64,000 nucleotides of DNA from Capniomyces stellatus (GCA_001661515.1 LUVW01000042.1:1-64000); one strand, 5' to 3'; shown: positions 21,848-34,646, counted from the first letter of the stretch. Translations and numbers: made by a program. The notes: generated from the sequence alone by a model not told the origin.

Positions 21848-23268
21848 ATGATTGCAGCAAATGAAGAAACTGTTATGATCGATGCTAGTAGTTTGCCTGC
21901 TGTGGCGGCATCATCAAAGATCAACGATGTACAAATGACAACAAAGGAAAATGAACGTCCAAACTTCAAACCAATTGACCCCAGCAAACTCAATGTAAGC
22001 ACTACCACATGTTCTGCTGCTACCAAGAGAGCATATATATATATGATTGAAGCCGATAACATTTTGTAATGTACTTGGATTCAAGATTTCAATCAAGTTT
22101 ATATTTAATTTTCTAAATTCTGCTTTAAGATTCTCAATAAATCTGCAATGAAAGAGCCATATACAACAAGAAAAAAACAAACAAAATAAGTGTATGGGTG
22201 TTTAATTGTATTGTAGAATGGAAAGGTCCAAGTCCGTAAAGTAAGAATTCCACCAAACAGATTCACACCATTAAAGGAAAACTGGATGAAAGTGTACACA
22301 CCTATAGTCGAGCACTTGAAGCTCCAAATCAGAATGGATCCTAGAGCCAAGCTTGTTGAAATTAGGGTAAGTAATAAGGGTTAAATGTTGGCACAGGGCA
22401 CACGATTGTGTATTTTGCTGAGAATGCAAAAGGGATGTGTTGCAGAGTTATGAACTTGTTTATCACACTTGCGTTTGAATGATCCCAAAGCTGTGTTGGA
22501 GGGAAATATTATTTTATTTTTTAAAAAACAGACATTTGCAAAATGTTTGTTATGGATGGCACCTTTAAGCATACTTAAACATGGGGTTGTTTCTTTTATT
22601 TCAATCAACTAGACTTGTAAAGAAACAGACGAGGCTAGTTCAATCCAGAAGGCAGCTGATTTTGTGCGTGCTTTTGCTCTTGGTTTTGATGTTGACGATG
22701 CTTCAGCGCTTTTACGTCTTGACGAGCTTTTTATTGAGTCATTCGAGATTAAAGATGGTAAGTATAGTATCATATATAAAGCAGTCATTGCTACACAAAA
22801 TGTGGAAGGAGTTCAAAGATAAGGAATGCCAGCGATTTCTTTGTTTTCTTTGATTATTTTATATTTTTCCCAAAAAATTCAGGGGTTTGTCGTTTAAAAA
22901 GACAACATTAGATTGAAGATGTAGTAGCAGGTTTTTTTTTTAAATCAACGCGAGTGAGGTTTATATGGTTGCATGCTAACTACCATTTCTCTACCATGCT
23001 TTTTTAAATAGTGAAAACATTACAAGGCGATCATTTGGCTCGTGCTATTGGACGTATAGCAGGAAAAGATGGAAAAACCAAATTCGTTATCGAGAATGCC
23101 TCGAAAACCAGAATTGTGTTGGCTGATACCAAAATCCACATCCTTGGCTCATTCAAGAACATCAAAATCGCCAGAGATGCCATTTCAAACTTGATTCTTG
23201 GTAGCCCTCCAGGAAAGGTGTACGCTAACCTGCGAACCATTGCTTCTCGTTTGAAAGAGAGGTTTTAG
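21848..23268 (+). CDS. pno1: PNO1/DIM2, KH-domain ribosome biogenesis factor
   Basis: PNO1 (Dim2) binds pre-18S rRNA near the 3' cleavage site and is needed for 40S subunit maturation. Exons 21848-21994, 22217-22366, 22613-22757 and 23012-23268 give 232 residues. Family landmarks run in order: [70 protein letters not shown], then the conserved KH region [32 protein letters not shown] and [15 protein letters not shown]. The short acidic N-terminus ([15 protein letters not shown]) precedes the conserved core. Exon phases (0, 0, 1) are consistent. The gene is a little shorter than yeast homologs, which have longer N-termini. It is divergent from the large PHD gene. Confidence 0.97.
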
Positions 23269-24046
23269 ATTTTGATCATGGTTCTTGATCATGGTTCTTG
23301 ATCTTGATCATGATTTATTTATGGTTTTAGTTTTAGATTTAGGTTGGTTTAAGTTTAGGTTTGCCAAAACAACTATTTTAAAAGTTATCTTATAGCTGCT
23401 TATTTACTCTTACCCACACTATCACTATATTTCTTCTACTTGATAGCTTTGTCTTTGTTTTTTATGACCTTTTTTCTTTTTATACATATACATTTCTTTT
23501 TCTTGGTCTTGTCTTGTCTTGTCTTGTCTTGTCTAGTTATTGATATAAATACGCTTTCTACGTTGTCTATTATTAAGCGAGAGTCCAAGATGTAGGCGTT
23601 GCTATTGCTACTATTATAACGGTCGTTATTTGTTTAATAGCAAATTTGGTGAGCAATTCTTGCTTGGCTTTAAAATCACTATAAGTAAACCTGCACATTA
23701 ATTCAAATAAATACTAAATAAATGAGCGGAAATAATATACATCAATTGGAAACAGCACTAGTTCATCCCCTTTTGCGATTTTTGTTTTTTTTTTTCATTG
23801 AAATTTCCTTTTGCGATTATTGACTTTGAAAAAAAGAATACTTTTCTTTGTATCTAATCGAGCTGTAAACAAGCTAGAACACCAAACCCGTCGGATCAAC
23901 TCAGAATAACTTTTCCTTGCTTGGTTTCGGTAAATCATTGTTAGTAATTTGGGATCTAAAAAGCAATATTTTAATTCGACAAAGGCAAACACACTTACAC
24001 TTTCAACAACACCAACAGATAAACAGGATTTTAGAAAAAATATAAT
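23269..24046. other. Intergenic region between PNO1 and the rhomboid gene
   Basis: No gene was seen. Just after the PNO1 stop a 13-bp unit (gatcatggttctt) is repeated twice. A cttgt pentamer run sits near 23505-23535. Confidence 0.7.
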
Positions 24047-25206
24047 ATGTTGCTATCTCGGTTTCCATCAATCACTTCGAAAATCAGCATTACTCGATTT
24101 CTTTCGACTTCAAAAGTAGCAATTCGAAATGTACAAACAGCTGCCAAGAAAATAGAGATAAAGAGTCTAGCAAAGAATGAGTTTAGAATAAATGGACTGA
24201 ACAGTCCAAAGATTGGTTCAAAGATGAATCCAAAGTTTGACCTTAAAGAATTAGGCAAAAGATTTTACGCGAGATGGCAAGAGCATAGCAAAGTAGATTA
24301 CGGTGTGGGAAAAAGAGGCTGGGGTGGCGGGCGAGGTGGTGGGTACAGGAATTCAGGCCGATTTAGCTTCTTTAATTTTAGCCCAGAAGGCACGGTTTAT
24401 GGGATCATAGGTGTAAACGTTGCTGTTTTTGGTGTTTGGTCATACGCGAAATCCAAACAGAGCAGTTTTCAAGACAGCAGACTTTTCAACTTTATGGTCA
24501 ACAATTTCACCTTTTCAGTTGATGGGTTTAAAAGCGGAAGGTTTTGGACTGCTATTACGTCTGAATTCAGCCATTTTAACCTTATCCATCTGGCGTTCAA
24601 CATGTTTGCTCTGTATTCAATTGGTCCCGATGTAAGTCAATATATATTTTTTGTTTTAGAATTGCCAGTTTAAAACGCATACTTTTATTTCAATAATAGG
24701 AAACAGCTCTTTAGTTTGTGATTTCAACAGAAAAACAGAGTCAATATGAAACCTTTTTTCTTTCTGTTTCTCCTTTTACTGAATTTGTTTTATTTGGCTG
24801 TCCAATCTAGATTGCTCGACTGCTAGGTGGTAGAAGATTTTTGGGGCTGTACTTGATGGCGTGTCTTGGTGCTTCAGCCACACACTATGTATACCACACC
24901 ATGATACTGCCTAGCATCAAGCGAATGCCAGACGGCCAAGTGTACAAGACTATTTCCCTTGGTTCATCAGGCGCTGTTACAGCAGTGATTACTTTGTTTG
25001 CCTGCCTCTTCCCGCACACAAAGTTTTTGATATTTTTTGTAGTTCCATGTCCTGCTTGGTTGGCATCTTTAGGGTTTGTAGGATATGATATTTACAGATC
25101 AGCTTCTGGAAACCACGGTGTGATTGATAGTTCAGCACATGTCGGTGGTGCCGCATTTGGGTTGGCATACTATTGGAAGGTCCTCCGTCCTCTTATCAGA
25201 AGATAG
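24047..25206 (+). CDS. Mitochondrial rhomboid protease (Pcp1/PARL type)
   Basis: This is an intramembrane serine protease; family members in the mitochondrial inner membrane process dynamin-like GTPase and other substrates. Exons 24047-24631 and 24811-25206 join in phase 0, giving 326 residues. The first ~40 residues are basic and Ser-rich with no acidic residues (MLLSRFPSITSKISITRFLS), typical of a mitochondrial presequence. Catalytic features are HFNLIHLAFNMFAL (helix with conserved His and Asn), GSSGA (nucleophile Ser) and SSAHVGGAAFG (catalytic His). Hydrophobic segments between these fit a six- or seven-helix rhomboid core. A Gly/Arg-rich stretch (~residues 85-105) before the core may be a flexible linker. 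Confidence 0.93.
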
Positions 25207-27349
25207 TCCATGTCACGAGCACATTGAGCAACTTACCAGTGTTTTACTACGCATTTTGGTTGACCTTTTATTTAGAAGACATGCATTTTTAAACAAATAT
25301 AGACATATTTCCTGTATCCTTTAACAGTCTAGATTCGGCTAATCTTTTTTGCTTTATCATAAACTTGTTGTGATTGACGTTTTTAGACAAAGTTTTTATT
25401 GACTTGAATCGCAATATTTTTGCTCTTATCGAGAAAAGTCAAGCTATTGCTGATATTCTAACAGATAGCACCTAAATACCTTGCCTCCCTTCCTCTCCAG
25501 TATAACTCAAACACATTTTTGTTCAAAGTAGAGACATGTTTAGCCATCATATATTGTGTAAAGCGAGAAATGGAAAGTCCAAATATCACTTCTGTCAACC
25601 CTAAACCTAGTTTAAATAAAATGGCATAAAATAAACAGAAGCGCAAGACTTGCAAACCCTGGCAACTATTTTTTTTCCTCTTGTTTTTGTTTTTTAGAGT
25701 TTGAAAACTCAACAGATTGTATGAACCGAGGTGATTAATAAAAGTTCTGTTTTTTCACCAATTTCGGCACCAATTTCAGTTTTTTTTAGATTAAAAAACA
25801 AATTTAAAGTCACAGAACCTAAATTAAAATAGAGCTATCAGAGTTTTGGGCCGTTTTTTTTTAAAAAGGGTAAAAAGGTAAACCTAAAAAAATGTAAAAA
25901 AAAAAAGTTTTGGAGGAAATTTATAAATAAAAACAAAACAGACAAATTAGCAAGAGTCTTCTGAATTGGCCCGTAAATAACTGGAGCAAAAAAATGGAAA
26001 GAATGGAAAGTATCAGAATTAAATTCAGAGAAAATTTTAATTTTCAGGAAATGCGCAATAGGGTTTTTTTATCGAGTAAATCTCCAGTGTCGAAAATCTG
26101 AATTGGGTATAATTCGCAAACGCTGTTATATAATTGACAACCAAAAGTTTTGGTTTATACGCTGGAATTGTTTATTTTCAAATCTGGCCCTGGGAGTTTG
26201 CTGTGTTCTATTTTTGAATCAAGTGTCAGCAACAAAAATAATTAGCAGCTTGGGGTGGTGAAGAAACTGAGAAAATAAATAAATGGGAAAGAAGTTTAGG
26301 CAGACATCGTTAAAACAAACCCAAAGTTACTACAGGTTTTTTTTTTGTTGTGGAATTACAAATCCTTGCGAGTCGATTTCGAATCAGAGTTGGGCTTTGT
26401 TTTGTTTGTAAAAAAAAAGGAAATCAGGTTGATGGCAGGTAAAATTACCAACGATGGTATTGATGGCGAATAAAGTAAGGAGGCAAAAGCGGAGAACCAC
26501 GTATCAGGTTGTTTACAGTGTAGAATGGACACCCTTCTGCTAAAAATGAAAAAGTTAATAAAGCTTTTTAGCCCTAAAAGAGTTTTTCTATTTTTTTCTT
26601 CAAAAGAATGATTGACGTTGAGCAAATGTATTTTGAACCAGAAATTGACATTTATTTACACAAAATTTCCTTTTATTACTTTTCAGAAACAACAAGGAAA
26701 GGAGTGTAGGGGGGAAGGGGAGGAGGATGAGATTAGGTTCAGATTGAGCTGGGGGAAAAAAAGTAAAAAAAATTTAATTGAAAACTGGATTAAACGAAAA
26801 AGAAAAAGAAAAAGATAATGAAAATAAACTGGTCAGGCAAAAATTTGTAGAATTTTGGTGAACCCGACTTTGAATCGAAAAAGCAACAATGGTGGGCCAA
26901 TGAAATAGGCGAACTAGAAACGAGGAACGAAATTGACACCTTGAAACCACGTTAAATTTGAGCTAAACAAGTAGAAAAAAAGTGAATAATAAAGTAAACA
27001 AGAAAAATGGAGATTTTAGTTACTCAATGCAAAGTGACTAATTTAACCAGGTCGTTAGTAAAAAGTATCTGGAAAATGCCAAAGTAAAAAATAAAAAAGA
27101 AGGAAAGAATAAATTGTTGCTTCGAAGCGGAAATGATACTTTTTGAGTATAAAAACGTTCAAGGTTTAGTGACTCTGTTTTATCAAGGTTTTCGAATTAT
27201 TCACTTTTAGTTAAAATCCACTCTGCTCAAAGCCAGAACCAAAGCTAAACTAGAACCAAAGCTAAACTAGAACCAAAGCTAAATAGCAAACAGCGGTCAG
27301 ATAAATTGAATAAAATAGGAAATAAAATCCAGCTTTGTTCAAGTAGTTT
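25207..27349. other. 2.1-kb AT-rich intergenic region
   Basis: No coding or RNA gene was recognised. Many poly-A stretches occur on the plus strand and stops are frequent in all frames. Three tandem ~16-bp copies of agaaccaaagctaaact lie near 27235-27280, just upstream of the PIF1 gene. Confidence 0.6.
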
Positions 27350-29700
27350 ATGCCAACAAAATATTTAAATACCCTTCAAAGATATCTGAGAGGGGAAAAA
27401 AAGAACAGTGTAGTTTGGGCAATTGGCATACAAGAGTGGGGAATAAGAGAAATGTTTACGCAGAATTCAAGCAAGGTTCAGCAGAAACTTCCGTTTAGTT
27501 CAAAAATAAAGCAGAATGGAGATGAGCAACGCGGGGTGTACAGCGAGAACGTGAATTCTGGAGCGTACAGCCAAGGCCAAAGCCAAGGAAGCGGACCAAA
27601 GTTAAATGCCTACACATACAATGGTACATCGAAAGCAGGGCAGACGATAGATTTAGATTCTTATAAATATTCAGGGACAGGGTCAAACAACGAATTGAAG
27701 AGGAAGAATATGAATGAAAGTACAGACTCAAATTCAGGAAATAGCAAGAGGCCAGCGAGCTCAACGAAGCCACCAGCGTTTGGGCGGACCAGCAGCTCTT
27801 CGTTGCCGCGAGGAACAATAAATAGGAAACCGGAAAGTTCAACAAGGAGTATTAGTAGTAGCAAGCCAAATTCCAAGACGTTTACCGACCTGAATTTGCC
27901 GAAACAGCTGTCAAAAGAGCAAATTGATGCGATGGAATATGTAGTTAAGCAAAAGAAAAACGTGTTTATTACAGGCTCAGCAGGTAAATAGACGAAATGT
28001 TTTTGCAGTTATATCACTTTAGGGGTTTTAGGAGAATTCAGAAATAAGAGAATATAAATGGCAGGAAGTAAGGTGGATTTGAAATTGTCAAATTAAAATG
28101 AATTAAGAAGAGTGATGATAAAAAATAAATGATGTGGAAACTAGGTACGGGTAAATCAGTGTTGTTGGCAAACATTGTTTCAAAGTTGCTAGAAAGGGAA
28201 AAGTTTTCCAGTGACCGGGTGGCAGTAACGGCACCGACTGGGATAGCAGCATTTCAACTACGGGGACAGACACTGCATAGCTGGGCAGGTGTAGGAATTG
28301 GCAGAGATTCGGTGCAGAAGTTGGAAAGTCAGATAATGAAGCGGCGAGATGCGCGTGATCGTTGGTTGAGTGTTAATGTTCTGGTTATCGATGAAGGTAA
28401 CAAGACGAAAAGGATTAAAAAAGAGAAAAATAAAGAGGTTTTATATAGGTGGATACAAGTGAATTTGATTGGGGTTGAGGATGGCTAGCTGACGAAATGG
28501 TTGGTATTTACTGAGTAGTATCGATGCTGGATGTGTCTTTGTTTGATAAGCTTGAAGAGTTGGCAAGAAGCATTAGAAAAAGTTCAAAGCCATTTGGAGG
28601 AATCCAGGTAAAAGATTTATTTTATATTTCCTTTTTTTACATTGTTGTTAAATGGGTTTAAGTTTTGAATGATTAGCTGACGATGTTGATTGGATTGTTT
28701 TGTAGATTGTGTTGACTGGGGATTTTTACCAGTTGCCGCCAGTCGACAAGAAAGAAGATATGCAAAGAAGTGGGTTTGTGTTTGAGTCAGAAAAGTGGAA
28801 GACGATAATTTCAAAAGAAATAGCGCTGACAAGAGTGTTTAGGCAAAAGGATATGGGTAAATGGGCATTTATATGATAAAATAGTGCGCGGATAGTACAT
28901 AGTGGTATTGAGGTGTTTTGCAAGAGTTTGGAAATTAACAAAAGTTGGGATTGCTTATTGGTTGTTTAGAGTTTGTGGACATGCTGAACGAAATAAGGCT
29001 AGGTAATCTAAGGCCAGAAACAGCACAGAGACTGAGTTCGCTGTCAAGAGAGCCAAAGTACCCAGATGATGGAATCAGAGCGACCGAGTTGTACTCGTTG
29101 CGAACACAGGTGGAAAACGCAAACTCGCGGAGTCTGGCTTTGCTTCCTGGGCCAGTGAGGGTGTACCACTCGGCGAATTTGACTGAGGGCGTGTCGGTAA
29201 CTAGCGAAGAGACGCTGAACAAGCTGGACAATTCATGCAGAGCAACAAGAAAAGTCGAGTTGAAGCTGAATGCACAGGTGATGTTGGTCAACAATATGGC
29301 TGATAAAAATCTGGTCAACGGAAGTCGAGGTGTTGTTGTTGGGTTTGACGATACCAATGGCGAAGGGTATCCGATTTGCCGGTTTGTCAACGGTGTCGAG
29401 TTTACTGTTACGCCTGAGGAGTATGAAATCGAAATTTCAAAGAAAAAGTATAATCGAATTCAACTGCCTCTTATTTTGGCCTGGGCCTTGTCCATACACA
29501 AAAGCCAGGGCCAAACCATTGATCGTGTCAAGGTTGATATTGGCAACGTTTTTGAAAAGGGTCAAGCTTATGTTGCTCTAAGTCGTGCCACTTCTCTCAA
29601 TGGTCTCCAGATATTGAATTTCCATCCCTCTAAAATCTTTGCCCACCCTAAAGTCCGCGAGTATTATGCCTCTTTAGCTTCCAGTTCCCTTAGAAAATAA
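27350..29700 (+). CDS. pif1: PIF1-family 5'-3' DNA helicase
   Basis: PIF1 helicases unwind G-quadruplexes and act at telomeres, replication barriers and mitochondrial DNA. Exons 27350-27983, 28145-28396, 28519-28607, 28706-28856 and 28970-29700 give up to 618 residues. Intron 1 interrupts the Walker A motif (GSAG/TGKS). Intron 2 follows the Walker B DE, restored as IDEVSMLD. Later motifs are [18 protein letters not shown], the PIF1 signature around [44 protein letters not shown] and [16 protein letters not shown]. The first ~190 residues are Ser/Asn/Lys-rich and poorly conserved. The true start could be a later Met such as MFTQNSS at about 27452, so mitochondrial or nuclear targeting cannot be settled. 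The helicase core is complete. Confidence 0.93.
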
Positions 29701-30040
29701 TCTCTTTCTTTTGTCTCAATTACTCCTTTTGTTTATCGATTTACTGTTTTTTTTTATATGAAAACCCCAATACCAACAATCAAAATCAACAATTAAAAAA
29801 CTATAAGCCAGCTACATTTTATAATCGCAGATTCTAGTTTTCAAAACATGGATTTAATTTAAACTTTTTTTTTTTTTTTTTAGAATTTAGGCTTTTCAAA
29901 CTTTTGGTTTGTATCTTTACTACTCTATTCACCATTTTTAACCAACTCTGCTTTTCGCTTTTTTTGGTAGTAATTTCAATAAAAACTTCCCTAACCACCA
30001 AACAACTTATTGCTCCATATAAACACGATAAGTAAATAAA
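29701..30040. other. Short intergenic region between PIF1 and thiamine pyrophosphokinase
   Basis: This is AT-rich 3' and promoter sequence with a T run near 29865-29881. No gene was seen. Confidence 0.7.
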
Positions 30041-31644
30041 ATGGATTCCAACCCGAAACATACTCATTTTGCGAGCTCTTATTTATTCCAAGACGAATTT
30101 AAAAGCGACAACACTGCGAATTCACACAACAAAACGGCTCTAGTTATTTTAAACCTGTCACTAAAAAGCACCGATTTGGACTTATTTAGAAGAGTTTGGA
30201 ACAAAGGTATCAATCTCACAACCCCAATACCCTTTAACTCCCTTTAAGTTCCCATTTACCCCTCACTCATTAACGCAACCGATAATACACCCAATGGTGT
30301 AAATAGTATAATATCTTTTATTTACATGTTTTCTGTTTCTGTTGCTTTTTTAAATGCGTGATTGAATTTGCAGCTTCGGTTAAGATATGCGTTGATGGTG
30401 CTGGAAATCGACTCTATGCCTTTGGTGTCCAAAATTCGTGCTTATCAGAGTAAGTCAAATACACGTATTCACATACCGTATTTGCATGTTTTTTTTTGTT
30501 GAATCCATACAACTAATCTCTAATAATACCAATGCTTTATAATCCAATAAATGACTGGGATAATCGAATTGATCATAGGTTTATTCCTGACGCTATAGTT
30601 GGTGATTTTGATTCAATACAAGATACCGCGCTAGAGTACTACAAACAAAAGGTAAGGATATATCCAGCTATTAATGACATATATGAATTATAGCTTTAGA
30701 ACCCAGAATTGGAATACAACCATCAGTTATCAGCAAAACAAACAGGGCGGTGTCAAACATTCCCAAAACTAAAAATCAGTAACAGTTAACAGCCCATACA
30801 TACACATACATACATAAATATATAAACTTAGGGTTCGAAAGTACAAAAATACACCGACCAAAACTCTACAGACTTTCAAAAGTCACTGCTTTTTCTGTCA
30901 GAAATCGAAAAAGCTGCACTCAGTACCAACACCAACATTGAAGAAATGGGTGTTGAAATCGATGTTGATGTAAATAGCGCAATCAATGTCAATTACAAAG
31001 ACCTTGACACTTTGGAAAGTGCTAAACATACTGTCATAGTATTTGGCGGGTTTGGTGGACGGCTTGACCATACCATGCATAGTCTGAAAGTTCTACTCAA
31101 TCATTGCCACCATAGGCGGATATTGATTGTTTCTGAAGAAAACCTTTCGTTTGCCTTGCCAAAGGTAAAAACTTCAATATACATCGTCTCTTTATCGCGT
31201 ACATTTCTATAAATAATTTTTAAATTCTACCTCAAATAACGTGCTGGTATGTTTTATTGGGACATCGTTACATCAATGCACGAAATAACCATTTTTCTTA
31301 TATTTGCTCATAGGGGAAAAACACCCTATTTCTGAATAAAAGCGTCGATGGTCCTACATGTGGGATATTGCCACTTGATGGCGAATGTTTGATCACTACA
31401 AAAGGCCTTCGATGGAATATGGGTAGGTAGCCAGATACAAAGCCTGAACTTTTACTACTTCTTTGATGGTTTTATAGACCGATAAACTAAACTGAATGAT
31501 ATTTTTTTTATTATAGATGGTGACGTCTCATCAGTCACTGGTCTAATGAGCACATCAAACATTATTGACGATAATGTTGTTCAAGTTGAGAGCTCTAGAG
31601 ACGTTATTTGGACCAATGAGTTTAAAATGTCTGCTGCCGATTAG
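30041..31644 (+). CDS. thi80: Thiamine pyrophosphokinase
   Basis: The enzyme transfers pyrophosphate from ATP to thiamine, giving thiamine diphosphate. Exons 30041-30206, 30374-30449, 30579-30651, 30832-31164, 31314-31422 and 31517-31644 give 294 residues. Family motifs: VKICVDGAGNRLYAF (sugar-nucleotide-like N-terminal fold), PDAIVGDFDSIQ (metal-binding GDxDS), KYTDQNSTDFQKSLLFL (the tDf motif), VFGGFGGRLDHTMHSL, then the C-terminal beta domain with GPTCGILPL, TTKGLRWNM and VSSVTGLMSTSNI. An acidic insert of ~35 residues between the tDf motif and the GGxGGRLDH motif is longer than I expect. All splice junctions keep the frame. The gene is convergent with NAS2. Confidence 0.95.
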
Positions 31645-32189
31645 TATTTACATTTACTTTGATCATCCTTGCATTTTTATATAGACAAATAAAACCGTTA
31701 GATTCTTTAACCAACTTTATTTGCCAATACCTTTTATTCAACTTATTATATATTTATTGAGATAGATTTTATTTTTCTAAAAGTAAAGAAATACCAAAAC
31801 TAAAGACCCGAACAATCTTATCCACTGCCAGAGATTCATAAAAGTTAGCAGTGCCTTTTTTTTTTTTGAATTGCTACATCATGTTTAGGTATAGAGATTG
31901 AAACAAGCCTGTATTCCAGATACAATAATAATGGCATATCACATCACAACCAGAACACAATCGAGTTTGCACTCGCTAAACACACGCACATATATTTAAA
32001 TAACGTAAAAGTGCATGTTTAAACCAACTGGTGATCAGAATGGTGTATACGCTGTAAGGCTACAGCAGAATTATCTGGCATCTACCAAGAAGTTAAAAAA
32101 TATTAGGATATAGTTCTGATTCAAATTGGCCAATATGCAAAAACAAGCAAATACAGTTCTGTTTGCCTAAATGGCGTAATATAAACAAG
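31645..32189. other. Convergent 3' region between thiamine pyrophosphokinase and NAS2
   Basis: This is AT-rich 3' flanking sequence of two convergent genes. No further gene was recognised. Confidence 0.7.
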
Positions 32190-33415
32190 TTACCCTATCA
32201 AACTGGCACCTCCCCACTGTGAATTGGGTGTCAACTCTAGAAATAACGTTTTGGCTTTTCCTTCTTCGATTCTCACAATTTCAAGCTTCACCTGATTCTA
32301 TCAAGCAATAATCAAACAAAGCAGTGTTGCAAGCCTGTTTAACCATGGCAGTCTGCACTTTTTTTTTCAATTTATTAAAAGTAAAGAAAACTCGGATTTT
32401 ATCTTTACATCTTTATTTTCCTTGGCTTCAGGTGCTAGCTGTGAAAGACCCTTGTGGTTAGTACAGTTTATTGATCCAAAGTGTACAATTTTGTCACCAG
32501 TGACTAGACCCTAGTTGTAATACCAGTAAACAAAGACAATACATAGATTAGACACTGCTAGTGGTAACGTCTTAACAAAACTTGTTCAGCAGAAATCAAA
32601 TATATGTTTAAACCAACCGCTTTCTCTGCAGGGGACCCTGGCGCCACTGAACCAACTCTACAAAAAGGAGCGTCTAGCAACAGCAAATAAAACGCGATTA
32701 AACTACCGAGTCGATATACACCATCTGTACAACCATGGGAAAAAAAAACGGGGTATAATACGTGGACTTACAGTTTACTGTCTGAGGTTTCCTATCAAGC
32801 GTGACATTATGGACTTTTTCGAGTCCTTTTTCAATCTTTTCCATAACCAAAGCCAGATCATTCCTCTTGGCTAAAGTTTAATAATCGATACGCATTTAGT
32901 ATAAACAATGGTCAAAAGTAATTGATGATAATAAAGTGTTCTTTTACTGCTGTGCACTTTGTCTCAATATACACAGAGTGGTAGCAACAAACAAAAATAC
33001 ACCATGCCGCTAACACAAACCTTTCAAGCTTACCTATGATCTCGGATCGGAGTTTTCTCGCTGAAACAATATCAACATCGGCTCTTGGAAATCCCTCGCT
33101 ATCGATTAGAGATTCGCTGGTGTTTACACCAATCTAAATTAATGCCATTTTCGTGCATGTAAGTCAGATTTAACCACAAAGCATCACATTTTATTTCCAC
33201 AGCTAAACGTTGGCTGTTTAAAGCAACAGTTACTTTAAACAATAACGATATTCGAATGTAACGTGTTTTCAACTATTCGCTTTTCTTTTCCTTTTCTTTT
33301 TTTTTTTTTTTACCTCTGTTAGCTTTTTTTCTAATTCCACCAAAGACTTGTCAATCTCGTCTTTTTCTCGAATAAGTGCATTCGTTTCTGCCACTGCCCC
33401 ATTAGTTACAGCCAT
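32190..33415 (-). CDS. nas2: 26S proteasome assembly chaperone NAS2/PSMD9 (p27), PDZ protein
   Basis: NAS2 binds the Rpt5 tail during assembly of the proteasome base. Each exon is below about 105 bp, so the gene is easy to miss. Minus-strand exons are 33415-33314, 33133-33034, 32870-32772, 32673-32618, 32510-32409 and 32291-32190, giving 186 residues with consistent phases. Markers: an N-terminal coiled coil (NALIREKDEIDKSLVELEKK), the signature SEGFPRADVDIVSARKLRSE, KRNDLALVMEKIEKGLEKVH, then the PDZ domain with PFCRVGSVAPGSPAEKA, GLVTGDKIVHFGSIN and the end LFLELTPNSQWGGASLIG. The donor after exon 4 is weak (gttggt). The upstream flank, starting at the start codon itself, belongs to a segment duplicated at 62.4 kb. 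Confidence 0.95.
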
Positions 33416-33550
33416 TACTATTACTATTGCTTTAAGTCAACTTTCAATATTAGAGTTCCAGAACTATCGTTTGACGTTTTTAAACTTGTATTTCAAATAA
33501 AAAGTCGCAGCAAGTTCAACAAAAAAAAATCGCAACAATTTTCAGCTTTC

Positions 33551-33640
33551 ATGGCAATTTTGGTTTGGATTTCAGGCTTGAAAACATTCAAAATGGCTCA
33601 GTTAATAGTGAACAGCCGTTTTGTTTTTGCGCCGAAATGG
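33551..33640 (+). repeat. Dispersed element family A, diverged copy in duplication copy 1
   Basis: The start reads ttttggtttggatttcaggc followed by ttgaaaa. This aligns with the start of the elements at 11206 and 11508. Further along, gccgttttgtttttgcgccg parallels the hairpin region of the 11.2-kb copy. The match is short and imperfect. An open frame of 69 codons here is probably an accident of the element. Confidence 0.4.
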
Positions 33641-33700
33641 AAAAAGTATTTGCATATCGTTCTGTTGGCCAATCCACAGCACAGCGCAGTATTGTCTAAT

Positions 33701-33766
33701 ATTGTTCAATATTGTATGTTTTGTTATGCTGATTCTATTTCCAATAAACCATATAAATAAATAATG
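33701..33766 (-). repeat. Dispersed element family B, copy in duplication copy 1
   Basis: The reverse complement contains atatggtttattggaaatag followed by aatcagcataacaaaacata. This matches copies at 41521, 47086 and, weakly, 55421. Confidence 0.75.
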
Positions 33767-34445
33767 AGTAATATTAATAAACAAGCAAATATTAGTAAAT
33801 AAAAAGTAAACAGCACTTTTTCTCTTATTTTTCAGAAATGGGGACATCGATTGAATAGCTGTTTGGTCGACGTTATGCTTTTGAATAGACTAAACTAGTA
33901 TTGAACTAGTGTTAAACATAGGATATCCAGGTCTAGTCTACTTTACTAGCCCAAAATGATCAAGCCTCAAGCTAAACAAAAGTGAATCAGCCCGAATGGA
34001 GCCGACAATGGAGCTTTAGAGCTCAACTTTGCTGATACAAAGCTTTTGTTCGTGAGTAGAAAGAAGCTGTTTTTTTATGTGGCATCTTCATTCTGAACAT
34101 AAAATGAGCAGCAGATCAAGTGAGCTGGACTAAAATGGGTGTATATATGCTACTATTTATCTTGAAAAAAAGACATCACAGGCACAGATGTAGGCATTGG
34201 TGTTAGTTTTAGTGTTCGGCATGGCATGGCATGGCATTTTGGATGCTGAAAAAAGCGGTTGGGATCTAGAAAATGGGTTGCTTTGATTTAAACTGACAGC
34301 CATAAACACCAGCTACCACGTGCCATTTTTCTCTCATCACTTTTCATTTCTTGAAAATAGAATCAAAGCTAACCTCTATACATCGTGAATAGAATAAACA
34401 CAAACTTGCTTTTATCAACCAGAACACGCAGATACAGAAACAAAC

Positions 34446-34646
34446 ATGTGGAAACTCACAGTCGTATGTCTAGCAGTGCTATCGGCAACTCTGGCCACAA
34501 CAGCAAACACGCTCGGCGTTGAAGGAGTCAATGGAAGCAGGCCCAGCCACTATGGAGGTTATGAGGATGGCGAGAGCAAGGATGAGAGCAATGATGATAG
34601 TGAGGCTATGAGGATGGATATAGAGGTCGCCACAACCACCATCTAA
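34446..34646 (+). CDS. Small acidic secreted protein (66 aa), duplicated copy 1
   Basis: The 66-residue frame begins with a clear signal peptide (MWKLTVVCLAVLSATLATTA), so it probably enters the secretory pathway. The mature part is ~45 residues, rich in Gly, Asp, Glu and Ser (HYGGYEDGESKDESNDDSEA). It has no Cys and ends in EVATTTI. The start has A at -3 and follows an A-rich leader. An identical protein is encoded at 63592-63792 within the duplicated segment. I do not recognise the family. It lies at the head of a run of three small secreted-protein genes. No intron is needed, although an exon continuing past 34646 cannot be excluded. Confidence 0.6.
   Translation: MWKLTVVCLAVLSATLATTANTLGVEGVNGSRPSHYGGYEDGESKDESNDDSEAMRMDIEVATTTI

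Noticed and set aside
33551..33847. Small frames on both strands at 33.5-33.8 kb and the same at 62.5-62.8 kb
   Set aside because: They overlap dispersed elements inside the duplicated segment, have no signal peptide or domain, and are conserved only because the DNA was copied recently.
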